This document shows positions 17,437 through 28,692 of a DNA stretch of 64,000 bases, piece after piece. How positions within the stretch are numbered: position 1 is the stretch's first letter; each line of letters starts with the position of its first letter. The notes beneath the pieces were generated by a model. That model was not told where the DNA came from. It did no database searches and saw nothing but the letters and a program-made list of their open reading frames with translations. Both the position numbers and the translations under genes were made by a program. Source of the DNA: Gemmatimonas sp. (GTDB taxonomy: Bacteria > Gemmatimonadota > Gemmatimonadetes > Gemmatimonadales > Gemmatimonadaceae); the NCBI RefSeq assembly GCF_027531815.1, contig NZ_JAPZSK010000006.1:1-64000 (forward strand), in the 5' to 3' direction.

Positions 17437-18743
17437 GCCCCGCGACCGTCCTCGTCATCCTCGGTGGTGAGCTCGTCGATGATGGCCATGATGCGATCGG
17501 CCTCCTCGGGCGCAATGCCGGGCAATCGCAGCAGATCATCCCGATCGAGATCGAGAATGTCGTTGAGGGTACGGTATCCCGCTTCGGCCAGCACCGCGAC
17601 CGTCGCCGTTTCGAGCCCCTCGATTTCGTTGAGCGGCACGTCGGCTTCGGCGTCATCCGGCAGCGGCGCGAAGAGGGGCGATTCCCCACCCTTTTCCATC
17701 CACTCCCGGCTCGAGTACAGGTCGATCTTCCACCCCGTCAGTTCGGACGCCAGTCGCACGTTCTGCCCGTTGCGACCGATCGCCAGCGACAGTTGGTCCT
17801 CGTCGACGACGGCCTGAATGGTGCGCGACACCGCATCGCTGAACACCCGCGCCACCCGCGCCGGCGCCAGCGCCAGCTTGGCGAACCGTTCCGGATCGGG
17901 AGACCACGGCACGATGTCGATGCGCTCGCCGCCCAGTTCATTCACGACCGCCTGCACCCGAGCGCCCTTGAGGCCCACGCACGCACCGACCGGATCGACC
18001 GCTTCATCACGCGACGTGACCGCGATCTTGGTGCGGCTACCGACTTCGCGCGCCGCGGCCTTGATCTCCACGATCCCCTGCTGGATCTCCGGCACCTCGA
18101 GCTTGAACAGCGCCTGCACGAAGAGGGCGTCGGAGCGGCTCAGAATGAGGCGCGGCCCCTTGGGCGTATCCTCGACCCGCTTGAGCACGGCGCGCACCGG
18201 CTCGCCCTGATGGTAGTGCTCCCGATGATTCTGCTCACGGTACGGGATGATGGCCTCGGCCTCCCGGAACTTGTTGAGCATAACCACCAGTTTGCCGCGC
18301 TCGATCTGCTGGACCTCACCCGACAGCAGGTCACCCACCCGCCCCGCGAACTCGTCGCGGATACGCGTGCGCTCGCCTTCGCGAACCCGCTGGATGATGC
18401 GCTGCTTCGCCGCCTGAACCGCCGTGCGCCCGAACTCCATGAAATCGACCGGGATTTCCATGACGTCGCCGACCTGGAATTCCGGATCCATGAAGCGTGC
18501 TTCCTCGACGGTCACCTCGCGCGATTCGTCGGTGACCTCGTCCACGACCGTCTTGAGCAGCACGATGCGAATGGCGCCCTTGGCTTCGTCGATCTCGATT
18601 TCCGCCTGGACGTTGGCCCCGTGCTTCTTGGCCAGGGCGGCAAGAATGCCGTCCTGGAGAAGCCCGTGCAGCTCCTCGCGCGTGATCTGCTTGAGGTTCG
18701 ACAGCTCACGTAACGCTGTGAGAATTTCCGCCGATCCGGCCAT
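17433..18743 (-). CDS. nusA: transcription termination/antitermination factor NusA
   Basis: RNA polymerase-binding factor that modulates pausing, termination and antitermination. The 436 residues comprise the N-terminal domain (to about 130), an S1 domain (GDLLSGEVQQIERGKLVVMLN), two KH domains (DPVGACVGLKGARVQAVVNELGGERIDIV and the SLAIGRNGQNVRLASELTGWKIDL motif) and a C-terminal helix-hairpin-helix region (LPGIAPEEADRIMAIIDEL) with an acidic tail. It lies 9 bases after rimP. The leader upstream of rimP has an attenuator-like terminator, and NusA autoregulation is known in other bacteria. Confidence 0.97.
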   Translation of the reverse strand: MAGSAEILTALRELSNLKQITREELHGLLQDGILAALAKKHGANVQAEIEIDEAKGAIRIVLLKTVVDEVTDESREVTVEEARFMDPEFQVGDVMEIPVDFMEFGRTAVQAAKQRIIQRVREGERTRIRDEFAGRVGDLLSGEVQQIERGKLVVMLNKFREAEAIIPYREQNHREHYHQGEPVRAVLKRVEDTPKGPRLILSRSDALFVQALFKLEVPEIQQGIVEIKAAAREVGSRTKIAVTSRDEAVDPVGACVGLKGARVQAVVNELGGERIDIVPWSPDPERFAKLALAPARVARVFSDAVSRTIQAVVDEDQLSLAIGRNGQNVRLASELTGWKIDLYSSREWMEKGGESPLFAPLPDDAEADVPLNEIEGLETATVAVLAEAGYRTLNDILDLDRDDLLRLPGIAPEEADRIMAIIDELTTEDDEDGRGA

Positions 18744-18752
18744 CCGTGTCCC

Positions 18753-19220
18753 CTATCGTTTCCAGTGAAACGCCAATCGCGCCTGCGTGATCTCACGAAG
18801 CGGCACCTGCACCTCCCGCCCCTTCGGATCCCGCACCAACGCGACCTCAGCGCCTGCCTCGCCATCGAGCGCGAGAATCTCGACTTCCTGTTTTCCACCT
18901 GCCAGCAAAGGGCTCGTCACCGTGGCCCGACGTCCAATAAACCGGCGCCATTCCGCGGCGTTCCGGAGCGGACGATCCGCACCCGGAGACGACACCTCCA
19001 ACACATACTGCTCGGCAACCAGCGCGTCGGCCTCCAGCCGCGCTTCGAGAGCCCGGGACGCCCGCGCGCAGTCGTCGATCGTGATCTTTTCGCCGTCTCG
19101 CCGATCGATCCGGATTTCCAGCACGGGACGGGCTTTGGACCCACCCCGCCGTAGCTCGACCAGGTCGAAGCCCAACGTGTCAAGTTCTTGCGCGACAATG
19201 GGTTCGATGGACTCGCTCAC
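18753..19220 (-). CDS. rimP: ribosome maturation factor RimP
   Basis: A 155-residue protein needed for 30S maturation. LGFDLVELRRGGSKARPVLEIRIDR, the VSSPGADRPLRNAAEWRRFIGR motif and a C-terminal Sm-like domain ending LREITQARLAFHWKR match the family. The GTG start at 19220 is supported by GGAGGT about 8 bases upstream and by family length; an open frame continues upstream to 19310 but crosses the terminator-bearing leader. It is the first gene of the rimP-nusA-ylxQ-infB-rbfA-truB-ribF operon. Confidence 0.93.
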   Translation of the reverse strand: MSESIEPIVAQELDTLGFDLVELRRGGSKARPVLEIRIDRRDGEKITIDDCARASRALEARLEADALVAEQYVLEVSSPGADRPLRNAAEWRRFIGRRATVTSPLLAGGKQEVEILALDGEAGAEVALVRDPKGREVQVPLREITQARLAFHWKR

Positions 19221-19285
19221 CTGCTGACCTCCGGCCGACCACGGACCGCTTCCTGCACCATGAACGTGCGAAACCCCCAGAGAAC

Positions 19286-19314
19286 AAAAAAGTGTGGGGG
19301 CCATCCCCACACTT
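19286..19314 (-). terminator. intrinsic terminator in the rimP leader (putative attenuator)
   Basis: The minus strand carries a 10-bp stem AAGTGTGGGG/CCCCACACTT with a 5-base loop, followed by a run of six T. It lies downstream of pgeF and also downstream of the rimP promoter, between that promoter and the rimP start. It therefore both ends the murA-pgeF transcript and can attenuate the rimP-nusA operon. Confidence 0.85.
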
Positions 19315-19368
19315 CTTCCGCCCGCGGTGAGCGAGCGATATCACGAAGAGGTTACGTCTCAGACTCGC

Positions 19369-19397
19369 AAGCTAGGGACCGGGTATGGCCGGGTCAA
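19369..19397 (-). promoter_or_regulatory. sigma70-type promoter of the rimP-nusA operon
   Basis: On the minus strand TTGACC, a 17-base spacer and TAGCTT. The predicted transcript start near 19362 gives a leader of about 140 bases containing a complete intrinsic terminator before the rimP GTG. Confidence 0.7.
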
Positions 19398-19462
19398 GAT
19401 GACAGGCGTGCCCTGTCCGCCTTTCGGACGCTCCGGACGACGCGATCCGGCGCCCATCCCCG

Positions 19463-20170
19463 TCATGTCAGGGCGATGATGCCCAGCATGCGGCCCGCGT
19501 CGCCGCTGCGGTGCGAGAAGTAGCGCGCAGTGTCACAGCGCGAACACCCTGATGACGTTCGTACCGTGGCGACACGCCGTCGAGCCGCCTGTCTAGCGAG
19601 GGCCGCTCGGACATCGAGCAGCCCCTTGCCGTGATGCGCCCCACCGTGAACGGCCCGCAGCACCTCAGGCCCCACCTCGTAGCACTGGCCACAAATGGAC
19701 GGGCCCAGCCAGATCGTGCATTCCTCTTCAGGGAAGCCGAGCGACGCGAGCGCATCGAGCCCCCGGTCGAGGATCTCAGCGGCGGTCCCGCGCCATCCGG
19801 CATGCAGGGCGGCAATCGCACCCCCCGGGTGCCACAGCAGAACCGGTGTGCAGTCGGCTACCGTGACCGCGAGCGCGGTGCCGCGAGCAACGCTCACGTG
19901 ACCGTCCGCTTCCATCCCACGAAGCCACCCGCGCCACCCGGCACCGTGCGTCATCACCTCGGCACCGTGCACCTGATGTGCCGTGGCCAGCCGCTCCACC
20001 CCGAGGTCGCCGAGGTCCGCCAGCAGCGCCCCCCACCGCCCCATGACGGCGCCGACCGGTTCGTCGCTCCCCAGGCCGAACGACCCGTTGGCCTTGGTCG
20101 TGGTCCACCCGCGGATACCAGGTGGCAACCCGTCGACCGGCTCGGCGAGATGAAGGGTGCGCGGCGTCAT
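19463..20170 (-). CDS. pgeF: PgeF/YfiH laccase-domain protein (peptidoglycan editing or purine nucleoside phosphorylase family)
   Basis: A 235-residue CNF1/YfiH-fold protein. The metal-site residues are all present: HQVHGAEV, VTVADCTPVLLWHP, ALHAGWRGTAAEI and GPSICGQCYEVGPEV. E. coli YfiH hydrolyses wrongly made UDP-MurNAc-L-Ser, and other members show purine nucleoside phosphorylase activity. Sitting 17 bases after murA supports a peptidoglycan-precursor role here. The C-terminal SRCDTARYFSHRSGDAGRMLGII stretch is also family-typical. Confidence 0.92.
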   Translation of the reverse strand: MTPRTLHLAEPVDGLPPGIRGWTTTKANGSFGLGSDEPVGAVMGRWGALLADLGDLGVERLATAHQVHGAEVMTHGAGWRGWLRGMEADGHVSVARGTALAVTVADCTPVLLWHPGGAIAALHAGWRGTAAEILDRGLDALASLGFPEEECTIWLGPSICGQCYEVGPEVLRAVHGGAHHGKGLLDVRAALARQAARRRVATVRTSSGCSRCDTARYFSHRSGDAGRMLGIIALT

Positions 20171-20187
20171 GCGCGGTTGACCGACGT

Positions 20188-21483
20188 TCAGTGGGCGCTC
20201 AACTCGACCCGCCTGATGCGGGCACCCAAGGCGCCGAGCCGCGACTCGATGCGCTCATACCCACGCTCGATCTGCTGTGCGTTGTTGATGATGCTCGTCC
20301 CATCGGCACAGAGCGCGGCCAGCAGCATCGCCATGCCCGCGCGGATGTCGGGCGATTCCACGGTTCCCCCGCGCAGTTGCGTGGGCCCCGACACGATGGC
20401 GCGGTGCGGATCACACAGGACGATGCGCGCGCCCATGCCCACCAGCTTGTCGGTGAAGTAGAGACGCGATTCGAACATCTTCTCGTGGAAGAGGATCATG
20501 CCTTCGCACTGGGTGGCGGCGACGATGGCGATGGACATGGTGTCCGCCGGGAACGCCGGCCACGGCTGGTCCTCGAGCTTGGCCACATGTCCGCCCAGAT
20601 CCGTCTGCATGCGTCGCGACTGTTCCGCCGGGACGAGGAGATCGTCGCCCTCCACCACGCAGCTGATGCCGAGCTTCTCGAATCCCAGCAAGGTGCTCCG
20701 CAGATGCTCCACCCCTGCCCGCTCGATGCGCAGCGCGGACCGTGTGACCGCCGCGAGCCCGATGAATGACCCCACTTCGATGTGATCCGGGCCGATCTCG
20801 TGCGTCGCGCCGCCCAGCGGTAGCCCCCCCTCGATGGTATACACGTTGGACCCGATCCCCTCGATGCGCGCGCCCAGCGCCACGAGGAAGCGTGCCAGAT
20901 CCTGCACGTGCGGTTCACTCGCGGCATTACGCAACGTCGTGCGCCCCCGGGCGGCGACGGCCGCCACCAGCGCGTTTTCCGTGGCGGTGACGCTGGGCTC
21001 GTCGAGAAAGACGTCGGCGCCGATCAGCCCGGCGGTGTCGAAACGGAAGCGCGCCCCGAGCTCATACGTGGCCCCCAGCGCCTGCAGCACATGGAAGTGC
21101 GTGTCGAGACGCCGGCGGCCAATGACATCGCCACCCGGTGGCGACAGCGTGACGGTACCGCAGCGCGCCAGCAGCGGCGCCGCAAGCAGGATGGACGCCC
21201 GAATGCGGGCACACATGGCGGGGTCGAGATCGGCCGCGCGCACCGTCTGGGCATGGATGCGGAGGGAGTTCTCGCCGGTCCATTCGCAATCGGCACCGGT
21301 GGTACGAATGAGCTCCACCAGCGTTTCGATGTCGCGGATGCGCGGCACGTTATGCAACTGTACCGGCTGGTCGGTAATGAGTGCCGCCGCGACGATCGGG
21401 AGCGCGGCATTCTTGTTGCCCGCGGGGCGAATCGACCCCTGGAGGCGCTGACCACCTTCAACGATGTATTGGACCGCAGACAT
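20188..21483 (-). CDS. murA: UDP-N-acetylglucosamine 1-carboxyvinyltransferase with Asp active site
   Basis: First committed step of peptidoglycan synthesis: it transfers enolpyruvate from PEP to UDP-GlcNAc. The protein is 431 residues from the ATG at 21483, where the family motif GGQRLQGSIRPAGNKNAALPIVAAAL begins at residue 10. The catalytic loop reads LSPPGGDVIGRRRLD, so position 119 is Asp (codon 21127-21129) where most MurA proteins have the fosfomycin-alkylated Cys. Enzymes with this Asp are active and fosfomycin-insensitive in other bacteria. pgeF follows after 17 bases. Confidence 0.96.
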   Translation of the reverse strand: MSAVQYIVEGGQRLQGSIRPAGNKNAALPIVAAALITDQPVQLHNVPRIRDIETLVELIRTTGADCEWTGENSLRIHAQTVRAADLDPAMCARIRASILLAAPLLARCGTVTLSPPGGDVIGRRRLDTHFHVLQALGATYELGARFRFDTAGLIGADVFLDEPSVTATENALVAAVAARGRTTLRNAASEPHVQDLARFLVALGARIEGIGSNVYTIEGGLPLGGATHEIGPDHIEVGSFIGLAAVTRSALRIERAGVEHLRSTLLGFEKLGISCVVEGDDLLVPAEQSRRMQTDLGGHVAKLEDQPWPAFPADTMSIAIVAATQCEGMILFHEKMFESRLYFTDKLVGMGARIVLCDPHRAIVSGPTQLRGGTVESPDIRAGMAMLLAALCADGTSIINNAQQIERGYERIESRLGALGARIRRVELSAH

Positions 21484-21582
21484 GAGCCGGGAGCGGGACG
21501 CGGGAATTCGGGGGACGGGAAGCTTCAAGGTTAGTCACGCGCCGCCATGGACACGAGCCTCTGTAGCCTTTAGATCAGAAGC

Positions 21583-22158
21583 ATGGCCTTCGCGCTCGCT
21601 TTGCCTCGGCTCGTGGCATGGTCCCTCCTGCAGGTGAGCAGCCTGCCCGATACGATCGTGACCCGGACCATTCCGGATCGCGGTGTCCTGGAATGGACGA
21701 GCGGCCTCCTGCAGATCTTGGTGCTGCTGCTGGCCGTGGGCGCCCTCGTTACCCTGATCCTGCTGCTCCGCGCCGTACGCGATGGGGTGCTGAAGCTCAA
21801 TGGTACGCTCGACCGGCTGGCCGCCGACACCCGTCCGATGCTGGCAGACGCGAGCGCCATCGTCCGCGATGCGCGCGATACCGTGGCGACGGTGAAACGG
21901 GATGTGGCCGCGGTAACCGATGCGGCCGCCGCCGTTGGCGACACCATCCTCGATGCCGCCGCGGTGACCGCGCGCCGGGTCGATGAGGTGAATGCCGTGC
22001 TTGACGTGGTGCAGGACGAGCTCGAGGAAACCGCGATCACGGCCATCGCTGCCGTTCGTGGCGTGCGTCTGGGTGCCCACGAGCTGGTGGCGCGCTTTCC
22101 AGGCAAGGGGCGCAAGCGACGGCGCCCGACCACGACGGATCGGGACGACGAGGGGTGA
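21583..22158 (+). CDS. DUF948-like membrane-anchored coiled-coil protein
   Basis: A 191-residue protein with one membrane helix (about residues 42-63, LLQILVLLLAVGALVTLILLL). A long amphipathic helical region with heptad-like DTRPMLADASAIVRDARDTVATVKRDVAAVTDAAAAVGDTILDAA follows, and then a basic tail (KGRKRRRPTT). This resembles DUF948 proteins, thought to act as membrane-tethered structural or stress proteins. No ribosome-binding site is visible before the ATG; a TGGACA-N17-TAGATC promoter-like pair ending 6 bases upstream would make it leaderless. It overlaps the next gene by GTGA. Confidence 0.75.
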   Translation: MAFALALPRLVAWSLLQVSSLPDTIVTRTIPDRGVLEWTSGLLQILVLLLAVGALVTLILLLRAVRDGVLKLNGTLDRLAADTRPMLADASAIVRDARDTVATVKRDVAAVTDAAAAVGDTILDAAAVTARRVDEVNAVLDVVQDELEETAITAIAAVRGVRLGAHELVARFPGKGRKRRRPTTTDRDDEG

Positions 22159-23070
22159 GCGTGCGGCCACGCGCCAGGGTGCCGTGGGCGGCATGCCTGC
22201 TGCTGGCGCTGCTTGCCCTGGTCGCGACACCGGCCGAGGCCTGGGCGTGGACGCCGGGGACGCACGTCTTTCTCGGCGATGCGCTGCTTCGCCATCTCTC
22301 GCTGGTTCCGCCGCACATCGGTGCCCTGCTTGCTGCGTATCCGGCCGACTTTCTGTACGGGTCGATTGCGGCGGACACGAGCATTGCCAAGAAGTACGCC
22401 GAGGTCGGTCGGCATTGCCACTCGTGGCATGTGGGCATGGAGATCCACGACAAAGCGAACCCTCCGGCCTTGCAGGCCTTCGCGCTCGGGTATCTGGCGC
22501 ATCTGGCCGCCGACGTGGTGGCCCACAACTTCTTCGTGCCCCGCCAGCTGGCGGTGACCTCGAGTACGAGTGCGCTGGGGCACAGCTACTGGGAAAGCCG
22601 CATCGACACCCACCTTGGCGATCCGTGGCCCCGCCGAGCCCGGGAACTGCTGCGGCTCGATCATTCGCCGGCCGACCAGCACCTCGATCGCATCCTCAGC
22701 CCCACGCTGTTTGGTACGCCCACCAATCGCCGGATCTTCCGCGGCATGGTGTACGTGACCGACACCGAATCGTGGCAGCGGATCTTTCAGCTGGTTTCCG
22801 AGAACAGTCGCTGGGATCTGGCCGACGCCGACGTCGGCCGCTATCTGGCCCGCGCCTTCGACTACATCGTGGACCTGCTGAATCGTTGGGACCGCAGTGA
22901 GCCGTTCACCTTCGATCCATCGGGTGATACACCGCTCCGCGAAGCCAAGCGGGTACGGCGGCAGGCGCGACGGGAGGGCGGCGATATGCGCGCGGCGCTC
23001 GAGGCCGACCGCATGTTCGGCATGCCGGTCACCCCGTTGCGCCACGCCCTCGATCTTCCTGCCCCGTTGT

Positions 23071-24533
<1,463 letters not shown>

Positions 24534-24537
<4 letters not shown>

Positions 24538-25937
24538 TGGTGTGCCTCCGTTCCGAGCGCCCGTTCGAGCGCCGCCGCCGCGCGGAACATGGTGGGCTCC
24601 GCGAAATGCGGTGCCAGGAGCTGTCCTCCGACGGGGAGTCCATCAACCCGGCCAATGGGCTGCGACATGGCGGGAATGCCGACCAGGTTGGCCGTCACCG
24701 TGAAGATGTCGCTCAGATACATCTGGTATGGATCTGACACCTCACCAATGCGGAACGCCGGTGTTGGCGCCGTGGGGGTGAACAGCAGGTGCACGCCGGA
24801 CGCGAACACCTGCGAGAACTCCTGACGGATGAGGTCGCGCACCGCCTGTGCACGCCGATAGTAGGCATCGTAGTAGCCGGCGCTGAGCACGTAAGTCCCG
24901 AGCAGGATGCGGCGTGTCACTTCGGCGCCGAATCCCTCGGATCGGGTGCGCTCGTACATGGTACCGAGGTCGTCTGCCATGGCGCGTCGGCCATACCGCA
25001 CCCCGTCGTAGCGGGCGAGATTGCTCGATGCTTCGGCGGGGGCAATGATGTAGTAGACCGGAATCGCGAGATCGGTGCTGGGGAGTGAGACGTCGCGGAT
25101 TTCGGCGCCCAGGCTCTCCAGCACGGTCAGGGCGTGCCGACAATGAGCGGCGATGCGTGGATCGAGGGACGCCGGGAAGTACTCGATCGGTCGCCCGATC
25201 ACGAGCCCCGCGAGTGGCCGCGCGGCGGCCGACGTGTCGTCAGCTGTTGGTGGCAGGAACTCGGGCACTGCGTGCAGCGCACTGGTGGCATCGAAGCGGT
25301 CATGCCCGGCAATGATCTGCAGTCCGGCGGCAGCGTCGCCCACGGTGCGACCAAAGACCCCGACATGGTCCAACGAGGAGGCATAGGCCACGAGCCCATA
25401 CCGACTGACGCGCCCGTACGTGGGCTTGACGCCAACGATCCCGCAGAACGCGGCGGGCTGCCGAACGGACCCGCCGGTTTCCGAACCGAGGGCGAGGCGA
25501 ACCACCCCGGCGGCCACGGCGGCGGCCGACCCGCCGGAGCTTCCGCCCGGCACGCGGGTACGGTCGAGCGGATTCCGTACCGGCCCGAAGGCACTGTTCT
25601 CGTTTGACGAACCCATCGCGAATTCGTCCATGTTGGTCTTGCCAATGATGGCCGCGCCCGCGTCGCGCAGCTTGCGGACGGCGGTGGCTTCGAAGGGGCT
25701 TACGTAACCCTCGAGGACACGCGAACCGCACGTCGTGGGCAGTTCGCGCGTGACCAGATTGTCCTTGATGGCGACCGGCACCCCGGCCAGTGGTCCGGCG
25801 TCGCGGCCCGTCGCCTCGCGGTCCACGGCGAGAAAGGCATTGAGCCCGTCGGCGCCGGCACGCACCGCATCGAATGCGGCCCACGCCGCTGCCACGCGAT
25901 GCGCGCGCAGCGTGCTGAGGACGGAGTGGTCGCTCAC
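24534..25937 (-). CDS. gatA: aspartyl/glutamyl-tRNA amidotransferase subunit A
   Basis: Amidase subunit that releases ammonia from Gln for GatB. The Ser-cisSer-Lys triad is intact: Lys in [10 protein letters not shown] (residues about 53-62), the Gly/Ser-rich loop [14 protein letters not shown] and the nucleophile region [16 protein letters not shown]. The 467 residues fit the family. It overlaps gatC and gatB by 4 bases each, so the three subunits are probably made in fixed ratio. Confidence 0.97.
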
Positions 25938-26251
25938 GGCGCCTCCTCGGCACTGGCACCGAGCGCGCCGTGGGAGGCCAACCGGGGCACAAGGAAAAAG
26001 CCGTCACGGGCCGATGGCGCGAAGGCCTCGCGCGGGCGTGCGAGCGGGTCGGGCGCCAGCGCATCGTCACGCAATGGTGCCCCCGGGGTGTCCGGCGAGC
26101 GGAGGACACTGCTCACATCCACCTGCTGCAGCACCTCCATGTGCGCGAGAATGCCGTTCAGTTCAGCCACCAGGGCTGGTACCCGTTCGGCGTCGAGCCC
26201 AACGCGGGCCAACCGGGCCACATGGCGCACATCGTCCGACGTGACCGACAT
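25934..26251 (-). CDS. gatC: aspartyl/glutamyl-tRNA amidotransferase subunit C
   Basis: Small linker subunit (105 residues) that wraps around GatA and stabilises the GatA-GatB complex. [18 protein letters not shown] at the N-terminus and [19 protein letters not shown] in the middle are typical. The start at 26251 overlaps the pcrA stop by one base (TGATG), a sign of coupled translation; a Met three residues upstream is the alternative. Confidence 0.94.
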   Translation of the reverse strand: MSVTSDDVRHVARLARVGLDAERVPALVAELNGILAHMEVLQQVDVSSVLRSPDTPGAPLRDDALAPDPLARPREAFAPSARDGFFLVPRLASHGALGASAEEAP

Positions 26252-28692
26252 CAGTCCCACTCCTTTTCGAGCTTAGCCTGGGCGAGCACGAGTGTCTTGC
26301 GCCCGATTTCCTCGTCATCGAAATCGATGCGCACCTTGGTGTCGCGCCCGCTGCCGGTGATTTCCGCAATCGTGCCACTCCCGAAACGCGCATGCTTCAC
26401 GCGTTCGCCCGGCCGGTACGCCGGCGCATCCTGCGATTCGTCCTCGGGCTGCGGGACATCACGCCGGTTGGGGGTGCTGAAGCCACCGGCCGGCCGCGTG
26501 GCGAAGGGGACATTGGGCGCACGATCGCCGTAGGCGTTGGAGCCGTACGGGCCGCTTGCCCGGCGTGGGGCGCCGGCAGCGAACCCACTGGCCGACCCAC
26601 TGCGCCCCCAGCTCTGGTCGTCATCCCGCCGACTGCCGTAGCCGCTCCCGAGTCCGGCCGCACCGGCACGCCCTTCGGCCTTGGCGCGCCCCGTCTTGCC
26701 CCGCTCCGCCAAGGACGGCGTGACGGCCTTGAGGAAGCGTGAGGGCATGGAGATCATGAGTTCACCGTTACGCCGGCGCTGCTCAGCGCACGTGAGGTAC
26801 AGCTTCTCCTCGGCCCGGGTGATCCCCACGTAAAACAGCCGGCGCTCTTCCTCGAGCGACGACGGATCCTCGGCGGCGCGCGCCAGTGGGAAGAGTCCGT
26901 CTTCGAGCCCGCACACGAACACCAGGGGGAACTCCAGTCCCTTGGCATTGTGCATGGTCATGCACACCACGGCGTCGGCATTGGGATCGAGCTTGTCGAC
27001 GCCGGCCACCAGCGTCGACGACTGCAGGAAGTGATCGAGCGGCGTGAGTCCCACCTCGCCGCCCTCATCGGCCACCACCTCAGCCGCACCGGCGATGAGT
27101 TCGCGCACGTTGTCGATGCGCTCGAGCCCTTCCGGCCCCTCGGCGCGCAGGTGTTCGGCGTACCGGATGGCCTGCACGAGATCCCGCAGGAGCTCATCAA
27201 CGGCCGCCTCCACGGCGGCGACGCGCAAGCGCTGCACCAAGCCCACGAAGTCGGCCATTGCCGCCCGTGCGGCAGGGCGCAGCGACGCCACCACATCGGG
27301 GTGCGTGGCGATCTCCAGCAACGGCTTGCCGTCGAGCGCCGCTCGCTCGGCGAGCAGCGCAATGCTGGCATCGCCAAGGCCGCGCTTGGGTACGTTGGCC
27401 GCCCGGAGGAACGCCTCGTTGTCGGCGGGGTTGGCGATGAGCTTGAGGTACGCCATGAGATCGCGGATCTCACGACGGTCGTAAAAGCGCACCGCGCCGA
27501 CCAATCGGTACGGGATGTTGCGGCGCCGAAACGCATCTTCGACGGCGCGGGACTGGGCGTTGGTGCGATAGAGGACGGCGCAGTCACGTCGCGACAGATC
27601 CGACTTCGCCATGCGGCCCAGAATCGTCTCGGCGATGAAGTCCGCTTCGTCGCGTTCGTCGAGACACTCGATGAGGGTGACCGGTTCTCCGGCCGGACGC
27701 GTGGCGCGCAGTGTCTTGCCGCGGCGTTCCGTGTTCTCCGCGATCACCGCATTCGCGAGCGCGAGGACGTTGGGCGTGGAGCGGTAGTTCTCCTCGAGGC
27801 GCACCACAGTGGCGCCCGGAAAGTCGCGCTCAAAGTCGAGGATATTGCGGATGTCCGCGCCGCGCCATCCGTAGATGGACTGATCGTCGTCGCCGACCAC
27901 CATGACGTTGCGGTGCAGGCCGCCCACCAGTTGCACGAACCGATACTGCGCTGCGTTCGTGTCCTGGTATTCGTCCACCAGCAGGTAGCGGAACCGTCGC
28001 TGGTAGTGCGCGCGCAATGCCTCGTCCATCTCGAGGGCGCGCACCGGAAGCACGAGAAGGTCGTCGAACGTGACGGCATTCGCCTGCTGCAGCGCCGCTT
28101 CGAGATCGGTGTACACGCCGGCAACCGCGGTGGAGAAGGTGTCGCGTGCGGTGCGTGCGTATTCGCCGGGCGACACGAGCGCGTTCTTGGCGCTGGAGAT
28201 GGCACCGAGAATGGCCTTGGGCGCGAACTGGGTGGGACTGAGCTTGCGCCGTTCCATGACGCGCTTCACCGCGCCGATGGTGTCGTCTTCGTCGTAAATC
28301 GTGAAATTCTGTTCGCGACCAACCAGGGGTGCGACGCCGCGCAGCATACGCGCGCCCAACGCATGGAAGGTGCCACACCACATGCCCTTGGGCTCGTGGC
28401 CGAGGAACTTCGCGATGCGCTCCCGCATCTCGCCGGCGGCCTTGTTGGTGAAGGTGACCGCGAGAATTTCGTGCGGAGCCACGTTGCGCGTGCCGATGAG
28501 GCGTGCGATGCGGGTGGTCAGCACCCGCGTCTTGCCCGAGCCGGCGCCCGCCAGGACGAGCGCGGGGCCGTCGTCATGAAAGACGGCGTCACGCTGGCCG
28601 GGATTGAGCCCGCGCGTGAGGGCATCGAGGTCGACGCGTGGCGCCGAAGGCACCGCATCGAAGAGGGAACCGGTCCAACCCGTCGTTGTCAT
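26251..28692 (-). CDS. pcrA: ATP-dependent DNA helicase PcrA/UvrD
   Basis: Superfamily 1A 3'-5' helicase of 813 residues for repair, replication restart and plasmid-type rolling-circle unwinding. Motif I AGAGSGKTRVLTTRIARL lies near residues 49-66. YLLVDEYQDTNAAQYRFVQLV (motif II), VGDDDQSIYGWRGAD (III), VRLEENYRSTPNVL (IV), TMHNAKGLEFPLVFV (V) and YVGITRAEEKLYL (VI) are all present. The C-terminus has a Gly/Arg/Ser-rich linker and a UvrD tail (YRPGERVKHARFGSGTIAEITG) typical of PcrA, which binds RNA polymerase. It overlaps the histidine-kinase gene (ATGA) and gatC (TGATG). Confidence 0.97.
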   Translation of the reverse strand: MTTTGWTGSLFDAVPSAPRVDLDALTRGLNPGQRDAVFHDDGPALVLAGAGSGKTRVLTTRIARLIGTRNVAPHEILAVTFTNKAAGEMRERIAKFLGHEPKGMWCGTFHALGARMLRGVAPLVGREQNFTIYDEDDTIGAVKRVMERRKLSPTQFAPKAILGAISSAKNALVSPGEYARTARDTFSTAVAGVYTDLEAALQQANAVTFDDLLVLPVRALEMDEALRAHYQRRFRYLLVDEYQDTNAAQYRFVQLVGGLHRNVMVVGDDDQSIYGWRGADIRNILDFERDFPGATVVRLEENYRSTPNVLALANAVIAENTERRGKTLRATRPAGEPVTLIECLDERDEADFIAETILGRMAKSDLSRRDCAVLYRTNAQSRAVEDAFRRRNIPYRLVGAVRFYDRREIRDLMAYLKLIANPADNEAFLRAANVPKRGLGDASIALLAERAALDGKPLLEIATHPDVVASLRPAARAAMADFVGLVQRLRVAAVEAAVDELLRDLVQAIRYAEHLRAEGPEGLERIDNVRELIAGAAEVVADEGGEVGLTPLDHFLQSSTLVAGVDKLDPNADAVVCMTMHNAKGLEFPLVFVCGLEDGLFPLARAAEDPSSLEEERRLFYVGITRAEEKLYLTCAEQRRRNGELMISMPSRFLKAVTPSLAERGKTGRAKAEGRAGAAGLGSGYGSRRDDDQSWGRSGSASGFAAGAPRRASGPYGSNAYGDRAPNVPFATRPAGGFSTPNRRDVPQPEDESQDAPAYRPGERVKHARFGSGTIAEITGSGRDTKVRIDFDDEEIGRKTLVLAQAKLEKEWD

